A DNA stretch of 64,000 bases. It comes from DAOQVR01 sp035341665. GTDB lineage: Bacteria; Chloroflexota; Anaerolineae; JAAYZQ01. The notes under the pieces are model-generated. The model worked only from the letters and a program-made list of their open reading frames with translations, was not told the origin of the DNA and did not search any database. The translations under genes and the position numbers were made by a program. The stretch is from positions 62,001-126,000 of the forward strand of contig DAOQVR010000010.1 in assembly GCA_035341665.1 (NCBI GenBank), read 5' to 3'. Positions 47,752-56,287 of the stretch are shown here, piece after piece; the stretch's first letter is position 1; each line of letters begins with the position of its first letter.

Positions 47752-50205
47752 ATGAAGAAGTGGATGTTTGCCCTGATGGCCGTCCTGGTGGTGATGAGCA
47801 TGCTCGTCGCCGCCTGCGGGCCGGCCGAGACCGAAGTTGTGACCGAGCCGACGGCCGAGGTCGTGGCAGAGCCGACCGCAGAGACGGCCGAGCCCGTGAC
47901 CATTACCGTCTGGCACCAGTGGAGTGGTGACTACCTGACTGCTATCGAGCAGGCCTTCAAGGACTATACTGCCGAGCACCCGAATGTCACCATCGACCTG
48001 TCCAAGCCCGAGGATACGTCCAACGCCCTGAGCGTTGCCATTCCCGCGGGCGAAGGCCCCGACATCATCGGCTGGGCCAATGACCAGATCGGCACCCAGG
48101 CCTTGGCCGGCAATATCGTCGCCCTCAACGACTATGGCGTCGACCTGACCTTCCTCAACACCACCTACGAGCCGGCTGCCGTCCGCGGCGTCGTCTGGCA
48201 GGACAAGATCTGGGGCCTCCCCGAGAGCCAGGAAGGTATCGCCTTCGTCTACAACAAGGCGCTCGTCACCGACGAGTACCTCCCCACCGACCCGATGGAC
48301 TTTGACGACCTACTGGCCAAGGCCCAGGCCTTTAACACCGCCACCGGCAAGTACCTCGTCTGCAACCAGGCCCTCGGCAACCCCGATGCCTACCACGCCG
48401 CCCCGATCTACTTCGGCTTCGGCGTCCCCGAGTATGTCGACGACCAGGGCAATGCCTACCTCAACACTCCTGAGGCCCTCGCCGCCGGCAACTGGCTCGT
48501 CGAGTTCAGCAAGGTCGCTCCGGCTGAGACCAGCCACGACATCTGCAAGGCCATGATCGTCGACGGCGAAGCGGGTGCCTGGTGGACCGGCCCGTGGGCC
48601 ATCGCCGACCTCGAAGCGGCCGGCATCGACTACGGCATCCTCCCCATGGGCAAGCCCTTCGTCGGCATCAAGGCGCTCATGCTGAGCAAGAACGCCGTCG
48701 ACCGCGGCAACGAAGCCCTCGCCATCGACATCATGAAGTACTTCACCAGCGGCCCCGTCCAGGCCAAGATCGCCGCCACCAACAAGACGATCCCCGCCTC
48801 GACCGCCGCCATGAGCGATGCAGCCGTCCAGGCCCTGGCCACCCTCAAGGGCTTTGGCGCTTCGCTGAACCTCGGCGTGCCCATGGCCAACACCCCCTTC
48901 GCCAACGCGCAGTGGGGCCCGGTGGGTGACGCCACCACCGCCATCTGGACCGGCGCGCAGGCACCTGAAGCGGCCCTGGCTGCGGCCCAGACGGCCATCG
49001 AGACGGCAATCATGGAGATGGGTGGGCCAGCAGGCGCGGAAGCGCCCGCAGAAGAGCCCGCGGCTGAATTTGCCGGGACTATCAGCATCTGGCACCAGTG
49101 GAGTGGTGACTACCTGACTGCTATCGAGCAGGCCTTCAATGACTATACTGCCGAGCACCCGAACGTCACCATCGACCTGTCCAAGCCTGAGGATACGTCC
49201 AACGCCCTGAGCGTGGCTATCCCCGCGGGCGAAGGCCCCGACATCATCGGCTGGGCCAATGACCAGATCGGCACCCAGGCCTTGGCCGGCAATATCGTCG
49301 CCCTCAACGACTATGGCGTCGACCTGACCTTCCTCAACACCACCTACGAGCCGGCTGCCGTCCGCGGCGTCGTCTGGCAGGACAAGATCTGGGGCCTCCC
49401 CGAGAGCCAGGAAGGTATCGCCTTCGTCTACAACAAGGCGCTCGTCACCGACGAGTACCTCCCCACCGACCCGATGGACTTTGACGACCTACTGGCCAAG
49501 GCCCAGGCCTTTAACACCGCCACCGGCAAGTACCTCGTCTGCAACCAGGCCCTCGGCAACCCCGATGCCTACCACGCCGCCCCGATCTACTTCGGCTTCG
49601 GCGTCCCCGAGTATGTCGACGACCAGGGCAATGCCTACCTCAACACTCCTGAGGCCCTCGCCGCCGGCAACTGGCTCGTCGAGTTCAGCAAGGTCGCTCC
49701 GGCTGAGACCAGCCACGACATCTGCAAGGCCATGATCGTCGACGGCGAAGCGGGTGCCTGGTGGACCGGCCCGTGGGCCATCGCCGACCTCGAAGCGGCC
49801 GGCATCGACTACGGCATCCTCCCCATGGGCAAGCCCTTCGTCGGCATCAAGGCGCTCATGCTGAGCAAGAACGCCGTCGACCGCGGCAACGAAGCCCTCG
49901 CCATCGACATCATGAAGTACTTCACCAGCGGCCCCGTCCAGGCCAAGATCGCCGCCACCAACAAGACGATCCCCGCCTCGACCGCCGCCATGAGCGATGC
50001 AGCCGTCCAGGCCCTGGCCACCCTCAAGGGCTTTGGCGCTTCGCTGAACCTCGGCGTGCCCATGGCCAACACCCCCTTCGCCAACGCGCAGTGGGGCCCG
50101 GTGGGTGACGCCACTACCGCCATCTGGACCGGCGCGCAGACACCGGAAGAGGCCCTGGCGGCCGGCCAGACGGCCATCGAAGAAGCCATCGCAGCAATGA
50201 AGTAG
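47752..50205 (+). CDS. duplicated carbohydrate ABC binding lipoprotein (two domains in one chain)
   Basis: An 817-residue protein. Signal peptide with lipid Cys22, Glu/Thr-rich linker, then two copies of a maltose-binding-like domain: residues about 54-403 and 447-796, joined by a short Ala/Glu/Pro linker. The copies are 1179 bases apart, and 1050 bases are nearly identical: I count seven differences, only one changing a residue (Lys to Asn in AFxDYTAEHP). Each contains WHQWSGDYLTAIEQAF at the start, GEGPDIIGWANDQ and WWTGPWAIADLEAAG, as in maltodextrin-binding proteins, and a complete C-terminus. The domains should each bind a ligand, tethered by one lipid. GGAGGAG precedes the ATG. Confidence 0.92.
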   Translation: MKKWMFALMAVLVVMSMLVAACGPAETEVVTEPTAEVVAEPTAETAEPVTITVWHQWSGDYLTAIEQAFKDYTAEHPNVTIDLSKPEDTSNALSVAIPAGEGPDIIGWANDQIGTQALAGNIVALNDYGVDLTFLNTTYEPAAVRGVVWQDKIWGLPESQEGIAFVYNKALVTDEYLPTDPMDFDDLLAKAQAFNTATGKYLVCNQALGNPDAYHAAPIYFGFGVPEYVDDQGNAYLNTPEALAAGNWLVEFSKVAPAETSHDICKAMIVDGEAGAWWTGPWAIADLEAAGIDYGILPMGKPFVGIKALMLSKNAVDRGNEALAIDIMKYFTSGPVQAKIAATNKTIPASTAAMSDAAVQALATLKGFGASLNLGVPMANTPFANAQWGPVGDATTAIWTGAQAPEAALAAAQTAIETAIMEMGGPAGAEAPAEEPAAEFAGTISIWHQWSGDYLTAIEQAFNDYTAEHPNVTIDLSKPEDTSNALSVAIPAGEGPDIIGWANDQIGTQALAGNIVALNDYGVDLTFLNTTYEPAAVRGVVWQDKIWGLPESQEGIAFVYNKALVTDEYLPTDPMDFDDLLAKAQAFNTATGKYLVCNQALGNPDAYHAAPIYFGFGVPEYVDDQGNAYLNTPEALAAGNWLVEFSKVAPAETSHDICKAMIVDGEAGAWWTGPWAIADLEAAGIDYGILPMGKPFVGIKALMLSKNAVDRGNEALAIDIMKYFTSGPVQAKIAATNKTIPASTAAMSDAAVQALATLKGFGASLNLGVPMANTPFANAQWGPVGDATTAIWTGAQTPEEALAAGQTAIEEAIAAMK
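47911..48960 (+). repeat. first copy of the 1050-bp internal duplication
   Basis: Matches 49090-50139 with about 99 percent identity by reading (seven differences). Six fall in the first 130 bases and one near the end, leaving a middle stretch of roughly 900 bases with no difference noticed. Confidence 0.9.
49090..50139 (+). repeat. second copy of the 1050-bp internal duplication
   Basis: The second copy. The flanking sequence differs on both sides (EAALAAAQTAIETAIMEMGG against EEALAAGQTAIEEAIAAMK), so a simple assembly doubling is unlikely. Confidence 0.9.
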
Positions 50206-50214
50206 TCTCGCTGG

Positions 50215-50244
50215 GAGCGGGGAGAGGGCAGCCTCTCCCCGCTC
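50215..50244 (+). terminator. intercistronic hairpin after the binding-protein gene
   Basis: GAGCGGGGAGAGG and CCTCTCCCCGCTC make a perfect 13-bp stem with a 4-base loop, followed by TTTCT, ten bases past the stop codon and 34 bases before malF-like ATG. It could lower expression of the permeases relative to the binding protein. Confidence 0.65.
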
Positions 50245-50277
50245 TTTCTAATCCATGACCACCAAAGGAGGTGCTGT

Positions 50278-51492
50278 ATGGTAGGTTGGTCGGGACGCCG
50301 CCTGGCGATGACCATTCTCGCCTTCGTTGCGCCGACGCTCCTCGGTATCGCCATCTTTAGCCTCTATCCCCTGTTCCTCAACATCTTCATCTCCTTCACC
50401 GACAAGGGCAAGTACCATCCAAACCCCGATTGCACGCAGCCTGTCTGGACTATCATGGATCCCGCCTGCTGGCGCGGCAACGCGACGCAGGGCCTTGCCA
50501 CCCCCTACTCCTTCCAGGAGCCGGCTACCAAGAACTATACCGACCTCTTGGGCGGGTTATTCGGCAAGGATGCGCTCGTTGCGGTGGCCTTCATTCTCCT
50601 CGCCCTGCTGCCCCTGATCATCGCCTGGCAGGTCAACAAGTACCTGGACCGCAAGGGCAACCGCTCCGTCACGTCGGGGCCGATATGGCTCGCCGGGCTG
50701 TTCGGGACCCTGGCGCTGGGTTGGCTGGTGAATGTGCCCGACCAGTACCGGATGCTCCTCAACACGGGCGACTTTATCATGGTCAACGTGCGGACCATCC
50801 TGTACGTGCTGATCTGCATGCCGCTCCTGTTCATCATGGGCCTCATCATGGCCATCATCCTGAACAACAAGTTTCTCAAGGGAGTGACCTTTTTCCGGGT
50901 GGCGTTGATCGTGCCGTGGGCTGCCTCGACGGTCGCGATCATGATGACGCTGATCTGGCAGTTCTTCTTCCGGGAGCAGGGCACTATCAACCAGGTACTG
51001 AGGGCGATCATCCCCAGCTTCAGCGGTCCCGTCTATCTCAACAGCGCGGGATGGTCTTGGTTCATCGTCGTGCTGGTCCAGGTGTGGTACACGTATCCCT
51101 TCTTCATGGTCACGCTGCTGGGCGGCCTCCAGAGCATCCCTACCGACCTGTATGAGGCGGCCGATGTGGACGGCGCGAGCTGGTGGCAGCAGCTGACCAA
51201 TATCACATTGCCCCTGCTTCGCCCCGTGGCGCTGCCAATTGTCGTTCTCAGCTCGCTCACCACGTACAAGATCGACGCGATCATCTGGGCGCTCACCCGC
51301 GGCGGCCCCACGGCCGGGGCGGGCAAGCCGGGAGCCACTGAGTTCGTGATGGTGCACGCCTACAAGCAGATCTTCCAGACGCAGGCCTATGGGCGCATGG
51401 GGGCTTTCGCCGTGATCTTGTTCATCTTCCTGTTCGCTGCCACCCTGTACAGCCTGCGGATCACCAAGATCACGAAAGGAGCCTACGAATGA
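50278..51492 (+). CDS. MalF-type carbohydrate ABC permease
   Basis: A 404-residue membrane protein with about eight helices. A soluble loop (about 45-95) interrupts the N-terminal part, as in MalF. The EAA loop is EAADVDGASWWQQLTNITLP, typical of MalF-like permeases, and the end TLYSLRITKITKGAYE is basic. GGAGG precedes the ATG. It lies after the doubled binding protein and overlaps the MalG-type gene by four bases, forming the heterodimeric pore for oligosaccharide uptake. No ATPase (MalK) is in the window. Confidence 0.93.
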   Translation: MVGWSGRRLAMTILAFVAPTLLGIAIFSLYPLFLNIFISFTDKGKYHPNPDCTQPVWTIMDPACWRGNATQGLATPYSFQEPATKNYTDLLGGLFGKDALVAVAFILLALLPLIIAWQVNKYLDRKGNRSVTSGPIWLAGLFGTLALGWLVNVPDQYRMLLNTGDFIMVNVRTILYVLICMPLLFIMGLIMAIILNNKFLKGVTFFRVALIVPWAASTVAIMMTLIWQFFFREQGTINQVLRAIIPSFSGPVYLNSAGWSWFIVVLVQVWYTYPFFMVTLLGGLQSIPTDLYEAADVDGASWWQQLTNITLPLLRPVALPIVVLSSLTTYKIDAIIWALTRGGPTAGAGKPGATEFVMVHAYKQIFQTQAYGRMGAFAVILFIFLFAATLYSLRITKITKGAYE

Positions 51493-52334
51493 ACCGGCCA
51501 CCAAAGACTGGCGCCAAGATCGTCATGTATGTCTTTCTGATCTTGATGACGATTCTGGCCCTGTACCCTATCTGGTTTGCCATTCTGGCTTCTGGGCGAG
51601 CGGGCCAGCGTCTGTACACCTTCAATCTGGCAGGGATGTTCGTACCCACGGAATGGACCTGGGACAATTACCAGGTGCTTCTGAGGGACACCTCCTTTCT
51701 GACCTGGATGAAGAACAGTTTGATCGTAGCATCGCTGACGGCCATTGCCTCTGTCACCCTCGGAACCAGCGGGGCGTTTGCCTTCTCGCGCTTCAAGTTC
51801 AAGGGCCGCGAGGCCGGCTTGATCCTCTTCCTGGCCATCCAGGCCTTTCCGGGCATCCTTGCACTGGTCCCGATCGCCCAGATTTTGAGCGCCCTTGGGC
51901 TGTATGGGAAGATCTGGGGCCTGGTCATCGCCTACATGGCCGGGCAGCTGGTGTTTGCCACCTGGATGCTCAAGGGCTTCTTCGACACCATCCCCATCGA
52001 CCTGGAAGAGGCGGGCAGGATCGACGGCTGCGGGCCGATCCAATCGTTCGTGCACATCGCCCTGCCCCTGGCCCGGCCGGCCCTGGCGATTACCGCCCTC
52101 TTTGGCTTCATGGCCGGCTGGGGCGAGTTCTTCCTGGCGAACATTCTCATCCCGGCCCCCGACGCCAAGAAGACGGTCATGGTCGGCATGTTCCAGATGG
52201 CCAATGAGGTCAACATTCCCTGGGGCCAGTTCGCCGCCGGCGCGGTGATGGTCATCATCCCCATCGTCATCGTTTTCCTGTGGCTCCAGAAGTACATGGA
52301 AGCCGGCCTCACCGTGGGAGGTGTCAAGGGCTAG
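51489..52334 (+). CDS. MalG-type carbohydrate ABC permease
   Basis: A 281-residue membrane protein of six helices, partner of the MalF-type permease. The EAA loop is EEAGRIDGCGPIQSFVHIALPLARP, and the C-terminal helix region ends in LQKYMEAGLTVGGVKG, a very typical MalG ending. Its ATG overlaps the stop of the preceding gene (ATGA), so translation is coupled. The following GH13 gene lies about 150 bp downstream. Confidence 0.94.
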   Translation: MNRPPKTGAKIVMYVFLILMTILALYPIWFAILASGRAGQRLYTFNLAGMFVPTEWTWDNYQVLLRDTSFLTWMKNSLIVASLTAIASVTLGTSGAFAFSRFKFKGREAGLILFLAIQAFPGILALVPIAQILSALGLYGKIWGLVIAYMAGQLVFATWMLKGFFDTIPIDLEEAGRIDGCGPIQSFVHIALPLARPALAITALFGFMAGWGEFFLANILIPAPDAKKTVMVGMFQMANEVNIPWGQFAAGAVMVIIPIVIVFLWLQKYMEAGLTVGGVKG

Positions 52335-52485
52335 ACCCTGACGAGCCAGCAGGATTGCCGCCGCCGGTCCCCATGGCTCGACCAAGGGATGGGCGGCGTC
52401 GAACCAACGTAGGGCGAGCGACCCGTCCTGGCACCGCCAGGGTTGCCATGGGCTACTCGCCCTACCTGTATCTGGGACAGGCGAA

Positions 52486-54108
52486 ATGGAAGAGTTCATC
52501 TTTGGCACGCTTGCGACCGACGACCTGAAGCTTGTGCACCATCGTGCCGGCCTGAGCGGGCTACAGCACAATCACGACCTCTCCCCACGCGATCCATTAC
52601 CGGGGGAGCCAGTGACGTTGACCGTGCGCGCCGGGCATGACCTCGATGCCCAGCAGGTGGTCTGCTACTACACCACCGACAACACGGAGCCAAAGGGCAG
52701 CCACGGTGCGTCCGAGAACGGCTTTGCGCTTCCCCTGGAGCGGGCCGGTGTTCTCTGGGACACGCTGGCGTGGGGCTATATCACTCTCTGGCAGGGCACG
52801 CTGCCGGCGCAGCCGGAGGGCACCACCGTTCGGTACCAGATCGGGGCCTGGTCGGGGGAGGGGTCCGAGGTATTTGCCGACTGGCCGGATGTCCAGGCTA
52901 CTGCCGAGCGGGCGTCGAGTGCCTTCTTCCGGGGGGAGCCTCTCCCCAGCACACCGGTGGGCGACCCATCGCAGCGCCACACCTTCGCCTTCGGCATCGA
53001 TCGGCTGGCACCGCCGGATTGGGCACGAAGAAGCGTAATCTACCAGGTGTTCGTGGACCGTTTCTATCCGGGCCGCGGCAGGGGGTGGCTTCAGACGACC
53101 GACTTGCGGGGCTTCTGTGGAGGGACCCTGGAGGGCGTCCTGGAGAAGCTGGACTATGTGTCCGATCTCGGCGCGGACTGCCTGTGGCTCAGCCCGATCT
53201 TCCCCAGCCCGTCGCACCATGGCTACGACGCGACGGACATGGAGCATGTCGAGCCGCGCCTTGGAGGGGACGATGCACTCCACGCCCTGGTCGATGCGGC
53301 CCACAGCCGCGGGATCCGGGTCCTGCTCGATTTGGTGTGTAACCATGTCTCGGACAGGCACCCCATCTTCCAGGAAGCACGCGCCAACCCGTCCAGCCCT
53401 CACCGGGCCTGGTTCACTTTCGACGACTCGGAGATTGGATACCGCACCTTTTTCGCCGTGCGCTCGATGCCCCAGGTCAACCTAGTTCATCCGGGCGCGC
53501 GGGCCTGGATGATCGACACAGCCCTATACTGGCTGCGTGAGTTTGACGTGGACGGCTACCGGCTCGACTATGCCAACGGGCCGGGCCCTGACTTTTGGAC
53601 CGACTTTTGGCGCGCCTGCAAGGCCGAGAAACCCGACTGCTACTGCTTCGGGGAAGTGGTGGACGCACCGGCGTCACAGCAGGCGTACGTGGGACGGCTG
53701 GACGGCGTGCTGGACTTTTTCGCCGGCGATGCCATCCGCCGGACCCTTGCCCTGCGCCGGTGGAGCGAGGCACACATGGAGCGGTTCCTGGAGCGCCATA
53801 TCCGCTTTTTCCCAGAGACCTTTCTGATGCCCACCTTCATAGACAACCACGACATGGACCGTTTCCTCTACCTGGCGGGTGGTGACAAAGTGGCGCTCCG
53901 GCGCGCTGCAGCCGTCCAGATGCGCCTACCGGGTCCACCGATCATCTACTACGGGACCGAGGTCGGCCTGAACCAGTGCCGGAGCACTCGCGAGGGGATG
54001 GGTCTGCACGTCTGCCGTGTGCCCATGGCCTGGGGCGGCGAGCAGGATAGGGAGCTCTTGGCGTACTACAAGGAGCTGATCAGGGAACGTCGATGCCGGA
54101 GCCAGTGA
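52486..54108 (+). CDS. cytoplasmic GH13 alpha-amylase-family enzyme without domain C
   Basis: A 540-residue enzyme without a signal peptide. An N-terminal beta domain (about 1-150) precedes the TIM barrel, as in maltogenic amylase/neopullulanase-like enzymes. The catalytic triad is Asp361 in GYRLDYANG, Glu390 in CFGEVV and Asp456 in FIDNHDMD. The chain stops at YYKELIRERRCRSQ, where the usual domain C beta-sandwich of about 80-100 residues would begin, and its last codons overlap the next gene by 16 bases. This suggests loss of domain C by deletion or fusion. It probably cleaves maltodextrin after import. Confidence 0.9.
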   Translation: MEEFIFGTLATDDLKLVHHRAGLSGLQHNHDLSPRDPLPGEPVTLTVRAGHDLDAQQVVCYYTTDNTEPKGSHGASENGFALPLERAGVLWDTLAWGYITLWQGTLPAQPEGTTVRYQIGAWSGEGSEVFADWPDVQATAERASSAFFRGEPLPSTPVGDPSQRHTFAFGIDRLAPPDWARRSVIYQVFVDRFYPGRGRGWLQTTDLRGFCGGTLEGVLEKLDYVSDLGADCLWLSPIFPSPSHHGYDATDMEHVEPRLGGDDALHALVDAAHSRGIRVLLDLVCNHVSDRHPIFQEARANPSSPHRAWFTFDDSEIGYRTFFAVRSMPQVNLVHPGARAWMIDTALYWLREFDVDGYRLDYANGPGPDFWTDFWRACKAEKPDCYCFGEVVDAPASQQAYVGRLDGVLDFFAGDAIRRTLALRRWSEAHMERFLERHIRFFPETFLMPTFIDNHDMDRFLYLAGGDKVALRRAAAVQMRLPGPPIIYYGTEVGLNQCRSTREGMGLHVCRVPMAWGGEQDRELLAYYKELIRERRCRSQ

Positions 54109-56234
54109 GCAAGGGCAAGCGCAGCCGGCTGGTCGCGCTGATCGCCGTCGTGCTGCTCGCGGCACTGCTGCGCGGATGGGCAGCGCTGCGGCTGCCGGTC
54201 GACTACGACGAGCCTACCTACCTGGAGGCAGCCTTTCGCTACGCCCGGGCGCTGGAGGCCGGCGACCTGGCCGGCGTGATCGACAATAGTGCCACGCAGG
54301 AGCATCCGCCCCTGGTCAAGTTTTTGTACGGCTTGGTGGTGCGGGCACTAGGGGACGAGGCGGGCTGGACGCTCGCACTCTATGGAGCGCGGGTGCTCTC
54401 CGCGCTGTTCGGTGTCCTGGCCGTGCTGGTGCTCGGGCTCGTCGATCCCGCCGCGGCCGGTATGATGGCCGTGCACACCCTGGCCATCAAGTACTCGAGC
54501 CAAGCCTACCTGGAGGCGCTGCCCTTCCTGGCTTCCTTGGTGTCGGTGCTCGCGCTGGTGCGTGTCCGAGCGGCAGACCAGGACGGCCGCCGGGCGCCCG
54601 GCGGGTGGTTCTGGCTCTCGGCGATTGCGCTGGGTGTCACGGCGGCGGGCAAGTATACCTACCTGCCGGTGGTGTTGGTCCTTCTCTACGTGGCCGTCTT
54701 TGAGAAGCGCACTCGGTGGCACTTTCTTCTCCTCTACTTCGTCGTGTCGATTGGGGTTTTCTGGCTGCTGAATCCGACCCTGTGGCGCGAGCCTGTGAGC
54801 AGGTTGTTCGAGTCACTCGTGTTTCACATTCGCTACTCGCAGGGCAGCGAGGTGCAGAGTGCCTCCCTGCCGTGGTACCAGCCGCTGCTCTGGCTGTCGC
54901 GCTCTGCACCTTCTGCCTGGCATCCCGACGTCTTTTTCTATCCCGGCCTCGATGCGATCATCACCCTGTTGGCCCTGGCCGGCCTCTATTGGGAGTGGCG
55001 CGACAGGCGATGGGTGGTCGTCTGGATCGCAGCGGGCCTGCTCTTCCTGCTCGTCTGGCCCACGAAGTGGCCCCAGTACACGCTGATCGTCACTCCCGCA
55101 CTCTGCCTGGCCGCGTCTTTTGCGGTTGGCCGCGCCTACCGCTGGCTCAAGGAACAGGAGCTCTATTGGGAATGGTTCCGGCAGATGGTGCCCAAGCCTC
55201 CCCTCGGCTTCTGGGTCCTCGTGGGCGTCGTACTCGTGGCAATCACCATCGGCTATTCGGCGGCCACCCTGCAACTGACGATGGCACGTCTGAACTGGTC
55301 GCACTTTACGAGCGACAGCACGCGGCTGCCCAGCGATACGGTGTACGCCCTGCTGGCCGGGGAGAATGGACAGATGGTCGTGGGCACCGACCACGGCATG
55401 GCCGTTTGGTCACCGCCAGCGGCCGCAGATCTGCCGGATCAGTGGACGCTCTACACGGCAGGCAGCTCGCCCCTTCCGGACAACAGCGTGCGAGCCGTGG
55501 CCCGCGACAAGGCGGGTCGGCTCTGGGTGGGCACCGAGCAAGGCTTGGCCAGTCTCGACGGATCACGATGGGTTACGTATCGTGCCGCCGAGCTGGGACT
55601 GCCTGGAGACCAGGTTCACAGCTTGGCGGTCGGAAGCGACGGCAGGATCTGGGTTGGGACCGAAACGGGTGTGGCCGTCCTGGAAGGAGAAGCATGGGTC
55701 CCCCTGACAACCCACACATCGGGCCTGTCGAGCGACCAGGTGCTCGCCCTGGCCGTCGAGCCCGCTCCGGAGGGCGACCGGGTATGGTTGGGCACCCGCA
55801 GGGGCGTCAGCCGGCTGGACACTGCATCTGGCCAGTGGGTGAGCTTCCCTGACGATTTCGACCCCACCTGGGGTGGCGTAGCCGCGCTGACCTTTGACTC
55901 CAGCGGCTTGTTGTGGGCTGCGACTTCCGGAGGCGGGCTGGGCCGCTGGGACGGCACCTCGTGGGAGTTCTTCCGCACCAGCAATTCAGACATTCCTTTC
56001 AACAGCGTGAGCGCCGTGGCCGAGGTCAGGCCAGGGGTGCTCTGGGTGGGGACGGCCCTTCCGGCCGAGGTGGGTGGCGAGCTTGCCGAGTTTGACGGGC
56101 AGACCTGGAGCGTCTACGATAGTGCGTCCGGCTTTTCGGGCGCGGAGGCGCTCTCCATTGCCCAGGATTCGGAGGGCAGGTGGTGGATCGGGACGCGGAC
56201 GGCCGGGGTGGACATCTACCACGCCAGGCAGTGA
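54093..56234 (+). CDS. GT39/PMT-like membrane glycosyltransferase fused to a beta-propeller
   Basis: A 713-residue protein. Residues 1-400 contain about ten hydrophobic helices. The first loop reads LPVDYDEPTYLEAAFRYA, placing an Asp-Glu pair where GT-C enzymes of the GT39/PMT type have catalytic acids. Residues about 405-713 form a two-component-regulator-type (Reg_prop) propeller with repeats such as GRLWVGTEQGLASLDG and GRIWVGTETGVAVLEG at about 40-residue spacing. The propeller should lie outside the membrane. It may read sugar or guide a lipid-linked donor, but this is inference. It starts inside the 3' end of the GH13 gene, so the two are coupled. Confidence 0.8.
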   Translation: MPEPVSKGKRSRLVALIAVVLLAALLRGWAALRLPVDYDEPTYLEAAFRYARALEAGDLAGVIDNSATQEHPPLVKFLYGLVVRALGDEAGWTLALYGARVLSALFGVLAVLVLGLVDPAAAGMMAVHTLAIKYSSQAYLEALPFLASLVSVLALVRVRAADQDGRRAPGGWFWLSAIALGVTAAGKYTYLPVVLVLLYVAVFEKRTRWHFLLLYFVVSIGVFWLLNPTLWREPVSRLFESLVFHIRYSQGSEVQSASLPWYQPLLWLSRSAPSAWHPDVFFYPGLDAIITLLALAGLYWEWRDRRWVVVWIAAGLLFLLVWPTKWPQYTLIVTPALCLAASFAVGRAYRWLKEQELYWEWFRQMVPKPPLGFWVLVGVVLVAITIGYSAATLQLTMARLNWSHFTSDSTRLPSDTVYALLAGENGQMVVGTDHGMAVWSPPAAADLPDQWTLYTAGSSPLPDNSVRAVARDKAGRLWVGTEQGLASLDGSRWVTYRAAELGLPGDQVHSLAVGSDGRIWVGTETGVAVLEGEAWVPLTTHTSGLSSDQVLALAVEPAPEGDRVWLGTRRGVSRLDTASGQWVSFPDDFDPTWGGVAALTFDSSGLLWAATSGGGLGRWDGTSWEFFRTSNSDIPFNSVSAVAEVRPGVLWVGTALPAEVGGELAEFDGQTWSVYDSASGFSGAEALSIAQDSEGRWWIGTRTAGVDIYHARQ

Positions 56235-56287
56235 GCTGCCCGAGCACCCATCAAAGCCAGGAAGATTCCTATCGAAGGAGAGACGAC

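Noticed and set aside
47752..50205. The doubled binding domain as an assembly error
   Set aside because: Outer flanks differ, the linker is unique and the frame is kept; still listed for long-read checking.
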